DNA of 44,165 nt from positions 1 through 44,165 of the forward strand of contig JAGNKX010000027.1 in NCBI GenBank assembly GCA_017999915.1. Reading direction: 5' to 3'. The DNA comes from Spirochaetota bacterium. Its GTDB lineage: Bacteria; Spirochaetota; UBA4802; UBA5550. Shown here in pieces: positions 17,238-26,426 of this stretch. A program made the position numbers and the translations under genes. How positions within the stretch are numbered: the stretch's first letter is position 1; the number at the start of each line of letters is the position of its first letter. The notes beneath the pieces were generated by a model. The model saw only the letters and a list, made by a program, of their open reading frames with translations. It was not told the DNA's origin and did no database searches.

Positions 17238-18053
17238 GTGGTTATCAATCATACGGAAATGTTCAACGGCCGAGGGGCGATAGTTGAGATAGACGGGCCC
17301 CTGGACAGCGTTTCCAGCCCCGGCTTTGAGGATTACATCAACAAGCTCCTGGCGCGGAACATAGTCTTCATCCTTTTCGATTCGGGCAAGCTTGAATATG
17401 TCAGCTCCGAGGGGATCGGGCTGCTTCTCTTTTTGCAGAGGAAGATTTACGAGACGAACGGCTTTTTCGTCATCTTCAACATGCCCGATGAGATCATGTC
17501 GCTCTATACCCTTCTCGGTTTTGACAAGGTCTTTCGTATCGCAAAGGACCGCGCCGAGGCGGTCCAGGTGATGGACCGCCAGATGGAGCTGCGGAAAAAA
17601 GGACTGAAGGAAGAGCCGCCCGCGGCGCCGGCGGAAGAGGTCACGATCGGGCCCGTTGATTCCATGGAGCCCCTGGAGGAACCGGCCCCGCCGCCGAAGC
17701 CCGAGGAGAAGCCGGAGATCGGGCCCGAAACCGACGCCCCGGGACCGGAGCCTGCGCCGCCGGGGATACAGCAGCGGGCGCGGATCGTGGAATGCGCCAA
17801 CTGCAAGTCCCTGATGCGCGTGAGCCGCGACGGGGACTATCTCTGCCCCCACTGCAACAGGGAGTTCACCGTGAAGAGCCAGGAGCCGGCGAAGCGGCCG
17901 GTGGAGCCCGCCGCGGGCTCGGCCTTCGGCTCCATCATCGTCGAATGTAAAAAATGCAAGTCCCTGATCCGCATCAAGAAGCCGGGCTCCTACCGGTGCC
18001 CCGACTGCAAGACGGCCTTTAAGGTCGCCGAAGACCAGACGGTGAAGTTCTGA
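17238..18053 (+). CDS. STAS-domain protein with two C-terminal zinc ribbons
   Basis: The 271-residue product begins with a STAS domain (about 1-105), as in anti-sigma-factor antagonists, with the core strand FILFDSGKLEYVSSEGIGLL around the usual phospho-Ser site. A proline/glutamate-rich linker of about 75 residues follows, then two CxxC...CxxC units (CANCKSL...CPHCNREF and CKKCKSL...CPDCKTAF). The two units resemble each other and look like small zinc ribbons. Start choice: AAGGAG at 17224-17229 is 8 nt before GTG at 17238; the ATG at 17220 would put that site inside the gene. The fusion is unusual. The ribbons could bind nucleic acid or a protein partner. Confidence 0.75.
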   Translation: MVINHTEMFNGRGAIVEIDGPLDSVSSPGFEDYINKLLARNIVFILFDSGKLEYVSSEGIGLLLFLQRKIYETNGFFVIFNMPDEIMSLYTLLGFDKVFRIAKDRAEAVQVMDRQMELRKKGLKEEPPAAPAEEVTIGPVDSMEPLEEPAPPPKPEEKPEIGPETDAPGPEPAPPGIQQRARIVECANCKSLMRVSRDGDYLCPHCNREFTVKSQEPAKRPVEPAAGSAFGSIIVECKKCKSLIRIKKPGSYRCPDCKTAFKVAEDQTVKF

Positions 18054-18457
18054 CCTCACCGGCCCTTGGCCCATATTTCGGATGACGGTTGTTTTCGGAG
18101 GAAGAGGGCCCCGAGTTTTTTTCGATCACTATTTTCCATAATTCATTTTTTTTAGTTGATAATATTGCCGATCGCTGTTTAATTATTCATCGAGCATGGT
18201 TCTTTGCACAATAATCGAAATAATTCTCAATTTCGGCCCGCCGCGCGACCTAGCGGCGGATTCAGGGCAAGAATTATAAGTTCACTGTCCGGTCTTTTCC
18301 TTTAATCATGGCCTTGAGTTGCTTCATGTTAACTGCCACCTGTCTCATCCGGCGGTACCGGTGATGCTGTATTTTCCTTTATAGTGTTTAGTCGTGTCCC
18401 TGGGTATATGTCTGGGACAACAGTGATTGATAAACAATAAAACACAGGAGGCAGTTC
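18054..18457. other. Intergenic region with small inverted repeats
   Basis: About 400 nt without a gene. Near its start, GGCCCT and AGGGCC flank a loop and are followed by CCGAG and a seven-T run (around 18114-18121), a possible weak terminator for the STAS gene. GTCCC/GGGAC half-sites around 18394-18419 form a small inverted repeat just before the acyl-CoA synthetase ribosome-binding site and could be an operator. No clear promoter hexamers were found. Confidence 0.35.
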
Positions 18458-20284
18458 ATGAGCAACTATCCGGAAACTTCTATTGCCGGGATATTCCAGA
18501 ACCAGGCGGAGAAGCTGGGAGATAAGGCTTACGCCGCCTATAAAAAAGGCGGCGCCTATGTCGATATTTCCTGGAAAGAAATGAACGCAATGGTGCGCAA
18601 TCTGGCGTACTATCTTCTTTCGAAAGGCATCGAAAAGGGCGACAAGGTGGCTCTTTTCTCGCCGAACCGTTATGAATGGCACATGGCCGCCCATGCCATC
18701 ACGTCAATCGGCGCGGCGGACGCCGACATTTACGCCACCAATTCCGCGGAGGAAGCGGAATACATCATTGAAAATTCCGATTCGAAGATCTGCCTGGTGG
18801 GCGGCAAGAGCCACATGGACAAGGTGTTAAGCGTCAGGGATAAACTGCCCCTTCTCAGGGAGATAATCGTTTTTGATGACGTGAGCGACAAACCGGAGGG
18901 AGTGACCCTTCTTTCCGAAGCACTGAAGGCGGGCGAGGCCCAGGCGAATCCCTCCCTCTTCGACGACAGGATCAAGAGCATCCAGCCCAATGATCTATCC
19001 ACCCTGATCTATACATCGGGAACGACCGGCAATCCCAAGGGGGTAATGCTAACTCACAGCAACTTCGTCTCCAATGTAAAGAACACGCTCTATGGGATGA
19101 GAGACAGGAAAACCGGCAAGGACCTTCTCGGTCCCGATGATGTGTATCTTTCCTTTCTTCCGCTTTCGCATTCACTCGAAAGGACCGCGGGTTTCCACGG
19201 GGCGATTATCATGGGCGCCAAGACCGCCTTTGCCGTGGATATTTCCACCATCATGGAAAACTTCACGGAAGTGCGTCCCACCCTTATCATCTGCGTACCG
19301 AGGATATACGAAAAAATTCACGCCGGGATTCTGGCAAAAGTTTCCAATGCTCCCGCGTCAAAACAGAAGATATTCAACTTCGCCGTCAATCAGGCGAGAA
19401 AGAACCTTCCCAATGTGTGCCGCGACATTCCCGGGAGAAGCTTCAAATACAAAATTGCCGACAAGCTTGTCTTTTCCAAGCTGAAGGCAACTCTTGGCAT
19501 GGACCGCCTGCGTTTCGCCATTTCCGGCGGCGCCCCCCTTTCCGTCGCCGACTGTGAATTCTTCATCGGAATGGGTCTGAAAATCCTTGAGGGTTTCGGT
19601 CTTACGGAAACGACCCCGGTCACCAACTTCAACAGGCCCTGGCTAATTAAACCCGGCACCACGGGACAGGCCATCAAGGACACCATCGTTAAGATCGCCG
19701 ATGACGGTGAAATCCTCATCAAGGGGCCCCAGGTCATGGCGGGGTATTACAAGAACGAAGCGGCGACCAGGGAAGTTATGACCAGCGACGGTTTCTTCAG
19801 AACGGGCGACATCGGCGCCATAGATGAGGACGGATGCCTGAAAATTACGGGCCGCATCAAGGACATCATCATCACCGCCGGCGGAAAGAACATATCGCCC
19901 CAGAATATCGAGAACAGCCTCAAGACCTCGCGCTTTATCGAGCAGGTCGGGATTATCGGCGACAAGCGGAAATTCCTGTCCGCCCTCGTGGTCCCGGCTT
20001 TCGTCGAGCTCGAGGCATGGGCAAAACAGCAGGGCATCGACTACAAGGATTCAGCCGAGCTGCTGACGAATCCCCGGGTGCTTGATATGATGCGCAAGGA
20101 AATTGATGAGAACACGAAGCAGTTTTCCCGCGTCGAGCAGATCCGAAAGTTCACCCTTATCAAGGCCGAATGGACCCAGCAGACAGGGGAGCTTACTCCC
20201 ACCCAGAAGGTGAAGAGGAAGGCCATTTCCGAAAAGTACGCCAAGGAAATCGAAGAGATGTATGCCGGGGACACGGGGGATTGA
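18458..20284 (+). CDS. Long-chain fatty-acid-CoA ligase (AMP-forming acyl-CoA synthetase)
   Basis: The 608-residue enzyme activates fatty acids to acyl-CoA through an acyl-adenylate. The P-loop motif YTSGTTGNPKGVMLTH (about 183-198), the A5 motif GFGLTETTP, the A7 motif FFRTGDIG and the A8 hinge GRIKDIIITAGGKNISP with the catalytic Lys region are all clear. Length and a C-terminus of LTPTQKVKRK match the bacterial AMP-binding (COG1022-type) synthetases also found in spirochaetes. GGAGG lies 8 nt before the ATG. It ends at a pair of strong terminators. It may feed the fatty-acid oxidation genes at 23243-26235. Confidence 0.95.
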   Translation: MSNYPETSIAGIFQNQAEKLGDKAYAAYKKGGAYVDISWKEMNAMVRNLAYYLLSKGIEKGDKVALFSPNRYEWHMAAHAITSIGAADADIYATNSAEEAEYIIENSDSKICLVGGKSHMDKVLSVRDKLPLLREIIVFDDVSDKPEGVTLLSEALKAGEAQANPSLFDDRIKSIQPNDLSTLIYTSGTTGNPKGVMLTHSNFVSNVKNTLYGMRDRKTGKDLLGPDDVYLSFLPLSHSLERTAGFHGAIIMGAKTAFAVDISTIMENFTEVRPTLIICVPRIYEKIHAGILAKVSNAPASKQKIFNFAVNQARKNLPNVCRDIPGRSFKYKIADKLVFSKLKATLGMDRLRFAISGGAPLSVADCEFFIGMGLKILEGFGLTETTPVTNFNRPWLIKPGTTGQAIKDTIVKIADDGEILIKGPQVMAGYYKNEAATREVMTSDGFFRTGDIGAIDEDGCLKITGRIKDIIITAGGKNISPQNIENSLKTSRFIEQVGIIGDKRKFLSALVVPAFVELEAWAKQQGIDYKDSAELLTNPRVLDMMRKEIDENTKQFSRVEQIRKFTLIKAEWTQQTGELTPTQKVKRKAISEKYAKEIEEMYAGDTGD

Positions 20285-20300
20285 TCGCAGCGCGCGCAAA

Positions 20301-20330
20301 CCCCGGAGCTCTGCTCCGGGGTATTTTATA
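20301..20330 (+). terminator. First terminator after the acyl-CoA synthetase
   Basis: CCCCGGAG (20301-20308) pairs exactly with CTCCGGGG (20314-20321) around a 5-nt loop, followed by TATTTTATAATT. It lies 17 nt after the synthetase stop codon. Confidence 0.7.
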
Positions 20331-20355
20331 ATTCCTCACAAAACGAATTCAGAAG

Positions 20356-20387
20356 CTCGGCATGACGGAAGGCATGCCGAGTTTTTT
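20356..20387 (+). terminator. Second intrinsic terminator after the acyl-CoA synthetase
   Basis: CTCGGCATG (20356-20364) pairs with CATGCCGAG (20373-20381) around an 8-nt loop and is followed by six T (20382-20387). It is a textbook rho-independent terminator backing up the one at 20301. The remaining 220 nt to the next gene hold no recognisable feature. Confidence 0.85.
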
Positions 20388-20614
20388 GTGGAAGCGCCCT
20401 GCAGGGCCCATGCTCCTGTGGGTGAGGGCCCATCCTGTTGAGGAGCCGTTACGAGTCAGCTAATAGATAGATGGTAACACCGCCGGTGGGGAGCTTTTTC
20501 TGTTGAAAAAACCTGTTCCCTGTGCCACGCTGGATTAAACGGGGGCCATCATAATGCCCGGATCGGTGCGTGGTGCGACGCCTTTTCTTGGAATATAGTT
20601 GAGGAGAAAACAAC

Positions 20615-21691
20615 ATGTATAGAATTCCCATGATTATATGCGCCCTCTGCTTCGCGTTTCAGACCGCGGCGCTTCCCTGTACAAATTTCATCCTGAAAGC
20701 AAAAGACAATACTGTTGTGAACGGCCGGTCGATGGAATTTCCGGTTGCCCTTAAATCGGAAATCGTCGTCGTGCCAGCCGGCGTATATGTGGAAAACAAA
20801 GACGCCGGAGGCGTCCCGGGGATACGCTTTACGACACGATACGGGTTTCTGGGCATAAACGCCTTCGGCATGAAAGACGCTTTCGTGGACGGTTTCAACG
20901 AAAAGGGCCTCTCGCTGAGCGCGCTCATGTACACCGGAGCCGAGTATCAGCGGGCCGTGCCGGGAAAATTCATCAACCTGGATAATTTCAGCACGTGGGT
21001 GCTTGGATGCTTTTCGACTGTTGACGAGGTAAAGGCCGCCATGACCACGGTGAATGTTTACGCCGGCACTAGTAAGAAGATAAAAGACATGGGCCTGCAT
21101 GTGGCGATAAGCGATATCTCCGGAAAAAGCATCGTCATAGAATTCATCAGGGGAAACGCGAATATCTATGACAACCCCATCGGCGTCATGACCAACCGCC
21201 CGAGCTTTGACTGGCAGATGACCAACCTGAGGAACTACGTGCACCTGGACCGCAACGACAGGAGGCCCAAAAATCTATCCGGAGTGAAAATCGAGTCTAC
21301 CGGCGTGGGCAGCGGCATGCTGGGGCTTCCGGGCGACTGGACCCCCCCGTCGCGGTTCGTCAGAATAGCCATTGCCAAGGACGCCGCGCTTGCGCCGAAG
21401 AACGCGGAAGAAGCGGTGAACCTTTCGGAGCACCTTCTCAATATAGTGGATATACCGAAAGGCGTTATAAAGGAAAACCCTGTGCCCCTCGTCACCATTT
21501 ATGGTTACGCGCAGTGGGTCATAACCAAGGATATGACCAACAGGGTGCTTTATTTCAAGACATATGAGAATACGGCCTGGAAGGCCGTTGATCTTAAAAA
21601 GTTCGACTTAAAGCCAGGAGCGCCGAGAAAAATGATGGCCATCGATGTAGTGAGGATACCCGCCCCGGACGTGAGCGGGATGCTCAAATAA
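20615..21691 (+). CDS. Choloylglycine-hydrolase-family (linear amide C-N hydrolase) exported enzyme
   Basis: The 358-residue product has a signal peptide ending LP just before Cys22 in CTNFILKAKDNTVVNGRSMEF. In this Ntn-hydrolase family (bile-salt hydrolase, penicillin V acylase) the Cys exposed by processing is the N-terminal nucleophile, and the downstream NGRSMEF motif is typical. Conserved pieces such as VMTNRPSFDWQ also fit. It would act in the periplasm on an amide substrate; in free-living Gram-negatives relatives cleave penicillin V or acyl-homoserine lactones, but the real substrate is unknown. A GAGGAG site lies 8 nt before the ATG. A near-perfect palindrome at 21778-21796 follows the gene. 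Confidence 0.9.
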   Translation: MYRIPMIICALCFAFQTAALPCTNFILKAKDNTVVNGRSMEFPVALKSEIVVVPAGVYVENKDAGGVPGIRFTTRYGFLGINAFGMKDAFVDGFNEKGLSLSALMYTGAEYQRAVPGKFINLDNFSTWVLGCFSTVDEVKAAMTTVNVYAGTSKKIKDMGLHVAISDISGKSIVIEFIRGNANIYDNPIGVMTNRPSFDWQMTNLRNYVHLDRNDRRPKNLSGVKIESTGVGSGMLGLPGDWTPPSRFVRIAIAKDAALAPKNAEEAVNLSEHLLNIVDIPKGVIKENPVPLVTIYGYAQWVITKDMTNRVLYFKTYENTAWKAVDLKKFDLKPGAPRKMMAIDVVRIPAPDVSGMLK

Positions 21692-21777
21692 ACATCCGCT
21701 TTTTCAGTTGAAATAATGCGTACCCTCTTCCACTCTGGTTTGGATAAACCCGTTGCGTCTCATTGGTTGACGCCCTA

Positions 21778-21796
21778 TCCGGAAAAATTTTCCGGA
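21778..21796. other. Palindrome after the choloylglycine-hydrolase gene
   Basis: TCCGGAAAA and TTTTCCGGA meet around a single A. It lies 87 nt beyond the stop codon and is followed by AATTATTATT. It could be a bidirectional weak terminator or an operator for the diguanylate cyclase gene at 21873. Confidence 0.45.
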
Positions 21797-21872
21797 AATT
21801 ATTATTGGCAATCCACCCCGCCCGCAGGGGCAGGGTGAAAACCTGTTCTGACTTGGGATATTCGGTGAAGTG

Positions 21873-23030
21873 ATGCTAGACCATGTGATGAACATGTTTT
21901 TTATAACCAGAACCGTATTCCTGGTTGTAAATATCATATTACTCTATATTTTTTTAACACCCGGAAGGTCATACGGGTTCCAGATCCTGGTTTTTGTCCT
22001 TACGTGGATCGCAACCTATGTGCTGCGTCCGCTGCTATACCTGCTGAACCTTGATCCTCTGCTGGCCAGCTACCTTGTGGGCTTATTATATCTGCTCCCA
22101 TGCGTGCTGATTTTTAAAGAATCCTTTCACGCTAAATTTTTTATTTTTTTCATGATATTTTCTTTAACCCAGCTTACATTCCTCGTATTCACTTATATAG
22201 ACCATTTTTTATCGCCGGCGATACCACAGACTTTTATTTTGGCCGGTCTGCTGCTGGAGGCGATGGCTCTGCCGTTGATAAGGCGATACATGAGGTCGCC
22301 TGTTAAGGATGCCATCGAAATCTTAACACAGCAAAATTTAAGCTTCACGCTTTTCCCGGTGTTGTCGTTCGTATTGCTGACCTGTTATGCCTTGCAGAAA
22401 GAATATCTGCTTTCGGATTTCATAACGCTGGTGCTGTCAACCATCTTGATTTTCTTTGCCTATTACCTGATCGCAAGCACCATATCCAAAACCAGGCGGC
22501 ACAGGGAGCTGGAGCTGATATCGATGACCGACAGCCTCACGGGTCTTTACAACCGGCGATACATGGAGAAAAAAATCGAGCAGGAGTACGAGCAGTACAA
22601 GAGAACCGGCCTTGAATTTGCCATAGTCAGCGCTGATATCGATTTTTTTAAAAATATCAATGACATATACGGGCATGACTGCGGCGACTACCTGCTGAAG
22701 TCGGTAACGGAAGACCTGCGCAAATCCGTCAGGACCTATGATACCGTCGCCAGGTGGGGGGGAGAGGAATTTCTGCTGTTATTGCCCGGGACAAGCATGG
22801 AATCCGCGTTGATACTGACCGAACGCATACGAAAGACCGTGGAAGCCCGCAGCTACGAATATGAAGGCGTTCACGAGCCGATAAAGGTGACATTGACATT
22901 TGGCGTGTCTGTGGCGGGCGCAGGGGATAGCGTTGACAAGATAATAAAGAGAGCCGACATGGCGCTGTACCACGGTAAAAGGAAAAGCCGCAACTGCGTT
23001 ATCTCGTTTGATGAAATTAATACGCCATAG
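21873..23030 (+). CDS. Membrane-bound diguanylate cyclase (GGDEF domain)
   Basis: The N-terminal half (about 1-205) holds roughly six or seven hydrophobic helices with no recognised sensor family. The C-terminal GGDEF domain makes cyclic di-GMP: active-site motif GGEEF in VARWGGEEFLLLLP, and the metal-binding region SADIDFFKNINDIYGHDCGD. RTYD sits five residues before GGEEF, the position of the inhibitory RxxD site, so product feedback is likely. The 385-residue frame begins at the ATG at 21873; a GTG at 21870 and an ATG at 21891 are alternatives, and no site stands out. It is monocistronic as far as can be seen. Confidence 0.92.
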   Translation: MLDHVMNMFFITRTVFLVVNIILLYIFLTPGRSYGFQILVFVLTWIATYVLRPLLYLLNLDPLLASYLVGLLYLLPCVLIFKESFHAKFFIFFMIFSLTQLTFLVFTYIDHFLSPAIPQTFILAGLLLEAMALPLIRRYMRSPVKDAIEILTQQNLSFTLFPVLSFVLLTCYALQKEYLLSDFITLVLSTILIFFAYYLIASTISKTRRHRELELISMTDSLTGLYNRRYMEKKIEQEYEQYKRTGLEFAIVSADIDFFKNINDIYGHDCGDYLLKSVTEDLRKSVRTYDTVARWGGEEFLLLLPGTSMESALILTERIRKTVEARSYEYEGVHEPIKVTLTFGVSVAGAGDSVDKIIKRADMALYHGKRKSRNCVISFDEINTP

Positions 23031-23153
23031 GCTGTTTTTCCGGCTTAAGCGCCTTCCATTCCCAAGCCGGTTCAGATAGTGGCGGCTTTCTGTATTGCCG
23101 GGTTTAAACCCGATACTACAGGGAGCCGCTGCATTCAATGAGATTGCCAGGTT

Positions 23154-23190
23154 CCCCCTCTCCTTGTTAAGGAGAGGGGGGTGGGGGGTG
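23154..23190. repeat. GC-rich dispersed palindromic repeat, copy 1
   Basis: A 12-bp perfect stem (23154-23165 with 23169-23180) with a GTT loop is followed by GTGGGGGGTGAGG. The same plan (C-rich arm, TTG-type loop, G-rich arm, then GTGGGGGTGA) recurs at 26265-26296 and 27670-27706. It sits between the convergent diguanylate cyclase and SDR genes and could terminate either transcript. Confidence 0.65.
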
Positions 23191-23242
23191 AGGTCGTAAG
23201 GACAGGGGGAAATCGTGAATGGGTTAGTGGTGAGGATCTAAC

Positions 23243-24007
23243 TTACGCCAGCGCGCCGCCATCCACCACGATGGTCGCCCCGGTCGTGAAGGACGACGCG
23301 TCCGATACGAGGTACAGGACCGCCCCGGCCATCTCCTCCGGTTCGCCGGCCCGGCGCATCGGGATCATCGGTAGCAGCACCTTGTCCATCAGCTCCTCGT
23401 TCTCCGTCATGACTGAGGAAAATTTCGTCCTGGTAAGGCCCGGCAGGAGGGCGTTGACCCGCACCTTGAAGGGGGCGAGCTCCTTGGCGAAGGACTTGGT
23501 CATGGCTATGACCCCGGCCTTGGTGATGGAATAGACGCCCTGCATGAGGGCAGGCCTGATCCCGTTGATGGACCCCACGTTCACGATAGCTCCGCCGCCG
23601 GACTTCACCATCAGCTTCGCCGCGAACTGGCTCATGAAGAAGTATCCCTTCAGGTTTACCTCCATGGTCTTGTCCCAGGCAGCCTCGTTGGCGTTCAGAA
23701 CGTCGCCGAAATAGAAGTTCGTGGCGGCGTTGTTCACCAGGATGTCCAGCCTGCCATAGCGGCTCTCTATCTCCTTGAAGAGGTTCGCGATCTCGTCCAT
23801 CTTCCCGTTGTGGCAGGCGATGGAAATTGCCTTGCCTCCGGCAGCGATAATTTCCTTTTCCACCGCGGTAAGTCCTTCGATCTTGCGGCTTGTGAGGATT
23901 ACCTCCGCGCCGTGGGCCGCCAGGGTCTTCGCTATCGATTCGCCGATGCCGCGGCTCGCGCCGGACACCAGGGCTGTTTTACCGGTCAGGTTGAAATCGA
24001 TTTTCAT
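23243..24007 (-). CDS. Short-chain dehydrogenase/reductase (3-oxoacyl reductase-like)
   Basis: The 254-residue enzyme shows the classical SDR signatures: cofactor motif SGASRGIGE, NNAA, the catalytic Ser in VGSINGI, and YSITK with the Tyr and Lys. The VDGGALA C-terminus is typical of FabG-like oxidoreductases. Ser-Arg after the second strand (LTSRK) suggests NADP(H). It ends the minus-strand fatty-acid cluster and probably handles a 3-oxo/3-hydroxyacyl or similar alcohol step; the substrate is not determined. The ATG at 24007 is chosen; a GTG at 24019 is possible. It starts 21 nt after the hydroxyacyl-CoA dehydrogenase stop. Confidence 0.9.
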   Translation of the reverse strand: MKIDFNLTGKTALVSGASRGIGESIAKTLAAHGAEVILTSRKIEGLTAVEKEIIAAGGKAISIACHNGKMDEIANLFKEIESRYGRLDILVNNAATNFYFGDVLNANEAAWDKTMEVNLKGYFFMSQFAAKLMVKSGGGAIVNVGSINGIRPALMQGVYSITKAGVIAMTKSFAKELAPFKVRVNALLPGLTRTKFSSVMTENEELMDKVLLPMIPMRRAGEPEEMAGAVLYLVSDASSFTTGATIVVDGGALA

Positions 24008-24028
24008 TGCAATACACACTCCATGTTA

Positions 24029-24937
24029 TTATTTGCTGCCCTTGAGAAAATCGGGCTTGCTGAAGGCCGGGTTGGGATAATCGTAGAACCCCTTCTTGAC
24101 CTTCTGGCCCAGTCGCCCTTCGTCCACGACTTTTTTCATGAACTCCGCGTTCCTGACGGACTGCTTGTCCTTCGTGCGCTGTGCCCAGTAGTTGGTGATG
24201 TGGTAGACCGTGTCCGTGCCGATGCTGTCCATGATGGCGAAGGGCCCCATCAGCATGTGGGTGACGCCCATCCAGGCCCGGTCGATGTCCTCCACCGACG
24301 CGACCTCCCGCGAGGCCAGGGTCTGGGCCGCGAAGAAGAGGGCGGAGATCATGGCGTTGAACACGTAGCCGTGGTTCTCCTTGGTGAGCATGATGGGGAG
24401 CTGCCCGGTCTTCTCCGCGAAGGCCCTGACCAGGGCCACGGTCTCCGGCGCCGTGCCCGGGTGGGGCATGATGTCCACCACGTTGGTCATGCGTATGTCG
24501 TGGAAGTGGTAGGCCAGGAACTTCCCCGGCCTGCCGGTGGCCTCCGCGATCATGGAGGGAAGGAGCGTCGACGTGTTGGTGGTGAAGATCGTCCGCTCCG
24601 GGCAGAGCGTGTTGAGCTGGGCGAAGATCTTCTTCTTGAGCTCCGGGTCTTCCGGCACCGATTCGCTCACGATGTCCGCGTCCCTGGCCGCTTCCTCGAG
24701 ATTGGTGGAGGTGCTGATGCGGGCCACGGCAGCGTCGGCCTCTTCCTGGGTTATCTTTTTGAAGGCCACGAAGCCGGCCAGGAATTTCGGAATTGTCCGG
24801 AGGGATTTCTGCAGCACCTCCTCCTTGATGTCGTAGATGACGACGGCGTATCCGCTCAGGGCGCAGGGGATGCTGATCTGCGTTCCCATGGTGCCGCCGC
24901 CGATGATGAGTACCTTCTTGATGTCGTTGATGTCCAT
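24029..24937 (-). CDS. 3-hydroxyacyl-CoA (3-hydroxybutyryl-CoA) dehydrogenase
   Basis: This 302-residue enzyme oxidises 3-hydroxyacyl-CoA to 3-oxoacyl-CoA with NAD+. It has the Rossmann motif IIGGGTMGTQI, the SVPEDPELKKKIF segment, NTSTLL, and the His-containing HFHD stretch (usually HFFNP) that carries the catalytic His. The C-terminal helical domain ends with LGQKVKKGFYDYP, a family hallmark. The HFHDIR form differs from the common HFFNP and may point to a different acyl chain. It lies between the acyl-CoA dehydrogenase and the SDR in one cluster. Confidence 0.92.
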   Translation of the reverse strand: MDINDIKKVLIIGGGTMGTQISIPCALSGYAVVIYDIKEEVLQKSLRTIPKFLAGFVAFKKITQEEADAAVARISTSTNLEEAARDADIVSESVPEDPELKKKIFAQLNTLCPERTIFTTNTSTLLPSMIAEATGRPGKFLAYHFHDIRMTNVVDIMPHPGTAPETVALVRAFAEKTGQLPIMLTKENHGYVFNAMISALFFAAQTLASREVASVEDIDRAWMGVTHMLMGPFAIMDSIGTDTVYHITNYWAQRTKDKQSVRNAEFMKKVVDEGRLGQKVKKGFYDYPNPAFSKPDFLKGSK

Positions 24938-25032
24938 TGTCCGCTCCTGTTCTGTTCTATGATTGCCCTATGGTTCCGGTGCGCCATTATGCCGGCGCTG
25001 CTTTTAGCCACCCTTTGTCATTCTATGTAATG

Positions 25033-26235
25033 TCATCGCGGCTTTTCGTATTTCCTGAGATAGCGCTTGGCAAAAGAGGACTTGTGCACCTCGTCGGCGC
25101 CGTCGTAGATCCGCGCGGCCCGCTCGTGGCGGAAGAAGTAGGCCAGGATCGTGTCGTCGGTCATGCCGAGGCCGCCGTGGACCTGGAGGGCCCGGTCGAT
25201 GACGTGCTGCATGGTGTTGGCCACCACGAACTTGATCAGGGCTATGTCGTCCCGGGCCTCCTTGGCGCCCAGGTTGTCGATGCGCCACGCCGCGTTCAGG
25301 GTCATGAGGCGGGCGGCCTGGATCTCGGCGGCGGACTCGGACACCCAGTTCTGCACGGTCTGCCGGGTGGCCAGGGTCTTGCCGTCGGCCGTGATCTTCC
25401 GCTCCGACGCGCGGCGGCACATCAGGTCGAAGGAGCGGTTGCAGATGCCGATCCAGCGCATGCAGTGGTGGATCCTGCCCGGGCCCAGGCGGTCCTGGGC
25501 GATAACGAAGCCCATCCCCTCTTTCCCGAGGAGGTTCTTCTGCGGCACCCGGCAGTTCTGGTAGAGGATCTCGCCGTGGCTCGCGTAGTCGCTGCCGCTG
25601 TGGCCCATGACCGGTATGTTCCGCACCAGGTTGTAGCCGGGGGCGTCGGTGGGCACGATGATCATGCTCGCCTGCTGGTAGGCTGGTGCGTCAGGATTCG
25701 TAACCGCCATGACGATGGCGAACTTCGATCCGTCGGCGCTGGAGGTGTACCACTTGTGGCCGTTGATGACGTAGTCGCCGCCGTCCTTCACCGCCGTGGT
25801 CTCCAGCATGACCGGGTTCGAACCGGGCATGTCCACCTCGGTCATGGAAAAGCAGCTCCGGATATCGCCCGCGGCCAGGGGCTTCAGGTACTGCTCCTTC
25901 TGCTCTTTGGTGCCATGGAGGTGGAGGATCTCGATGTTCCCCGCGTCCGGGGCCTGGCACCCGAACACGTAGTGTCCCAGGGGAGAGCGCCCCAGCGATT
26001 CCGACACCAGGCCGTGCTCGACCAGGGTGAGTCCCATGCCGCCCAGGTCCCTGGGGATCTGGGGGCCCCAGAGCTCCATCTGCTTAACCATTTTTCTTTT
26101 TTCCGCCAGGGCGGGGACCATGTCGCGGAACTCCGCGGTAAGGTACTCCTGCTCCAGGGGGATAAGCTCCTTGTCGACGAATTCATCAATCATCGCGAGA
26201 ATGGTTTTCATTTTGTCTGATATTCCGAAATCCAT
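25033..26235 (-). CDS. Acyl-CoA dehydrogenase
   Basis: This 400-residue flavoprotein catalyses the first beta-oxidation step, introducing an alpha,beta double bond. Typical features are CFSMTEVDMPGSNP (FAD/substrate loop), INGHKWYTSSAD, and the C-terminal QVHGGLGMTDD segment followed by RIYDGADEVHKSSFAKRYL, which resembles the ACAD10/11-like subgroup. In that subgroup the catalytic base is an Asp in YDGADEVH rather than the common Glu; I infer the same here. GGAGG lies 6 nt before the ATG. It leads the minus-strand cluster and is preceded by a good promoter at 26458-26486. Confidence 0.93.
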   Translation of the reverse strand: MDFGISDKMKTILAMIDEFVDKELIPLEQEYLTAEFRDMVPALAEKRKMVKQMELWGPQIPRDLGGMGLTLVEHGLVSESLGRSPLGHYVFGCQAPDAGNIEILHLHGTKEQKEQYLKPLAAGDIRSCFSMTEVDMPGSNPVMLETTAVKDGGDYVINGHKWYTSSADGSKFAIVMAVTNPDAPAYQQASMIIVPTDAPGYNLVRNIPVMGHSGSDYASHGEILYQNCRVPQKNLLGKEGMGFVIAQDRLGPGRIHHCMRWIGICNRSFDLMCRRASERKITADGKTLATRQTVQNWVSESAAEIQAARLMTLNAAWRIDNLGAKEARDDIALIKFVVANTMQHVIDRALQVHGGLGMTDDTILAYFFRHERAARIYDGADEVHKSSFAKRYLRKYEKPR

Positions 26236-26264
26236 AATTGCCTCCGGGGTGTTTCCTGATTATT

Positions 26265-26296
26265 CCTCCCCCTTGATGGGGGAGGTCAGGTGGGGG
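26265..26296. repeat. GC-rich dispersed palindromic repeat, copy 2
   Basis: CCTCCCCC (26265-26272) pairs with GGGGGAGG (26278-26285) around a 5-nt loop, followed by TCAGGTGGGGGTGA. It belongs to the family of copies at 23154 and 27670. In the minus direction it lies in the 5' leader of the acyl-CoA dehydrogenase mRNA, about 30 nt before the start codon, so it may affect that operon. Confidence 0.6.
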
Positions 26297-26426
26297 TGAA
26301 TTACTGCTGATTGTGTCAGGCGGTTGAATCACCCTCCCCTGTACCGCGTTCCCGGGATGGGGTTGATGCCAGCGCAGGCACAGTAGGTGTCGAATGCGTT
26401 GGTATCCCATCGAGGGAAGGGGCTGT

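Noticed and set aside
20388-20470. Repeated AGGGCCCA words around 20404-20440
   Set aside because: Short GC-rich words with no consistent pairing or spacing; probably chance.
23810-25030. Plus-strand open frame across two dehydrogenase genes
   Set aside because: It spans two well-defined minus-strand genes and their gap; it is a shadow.
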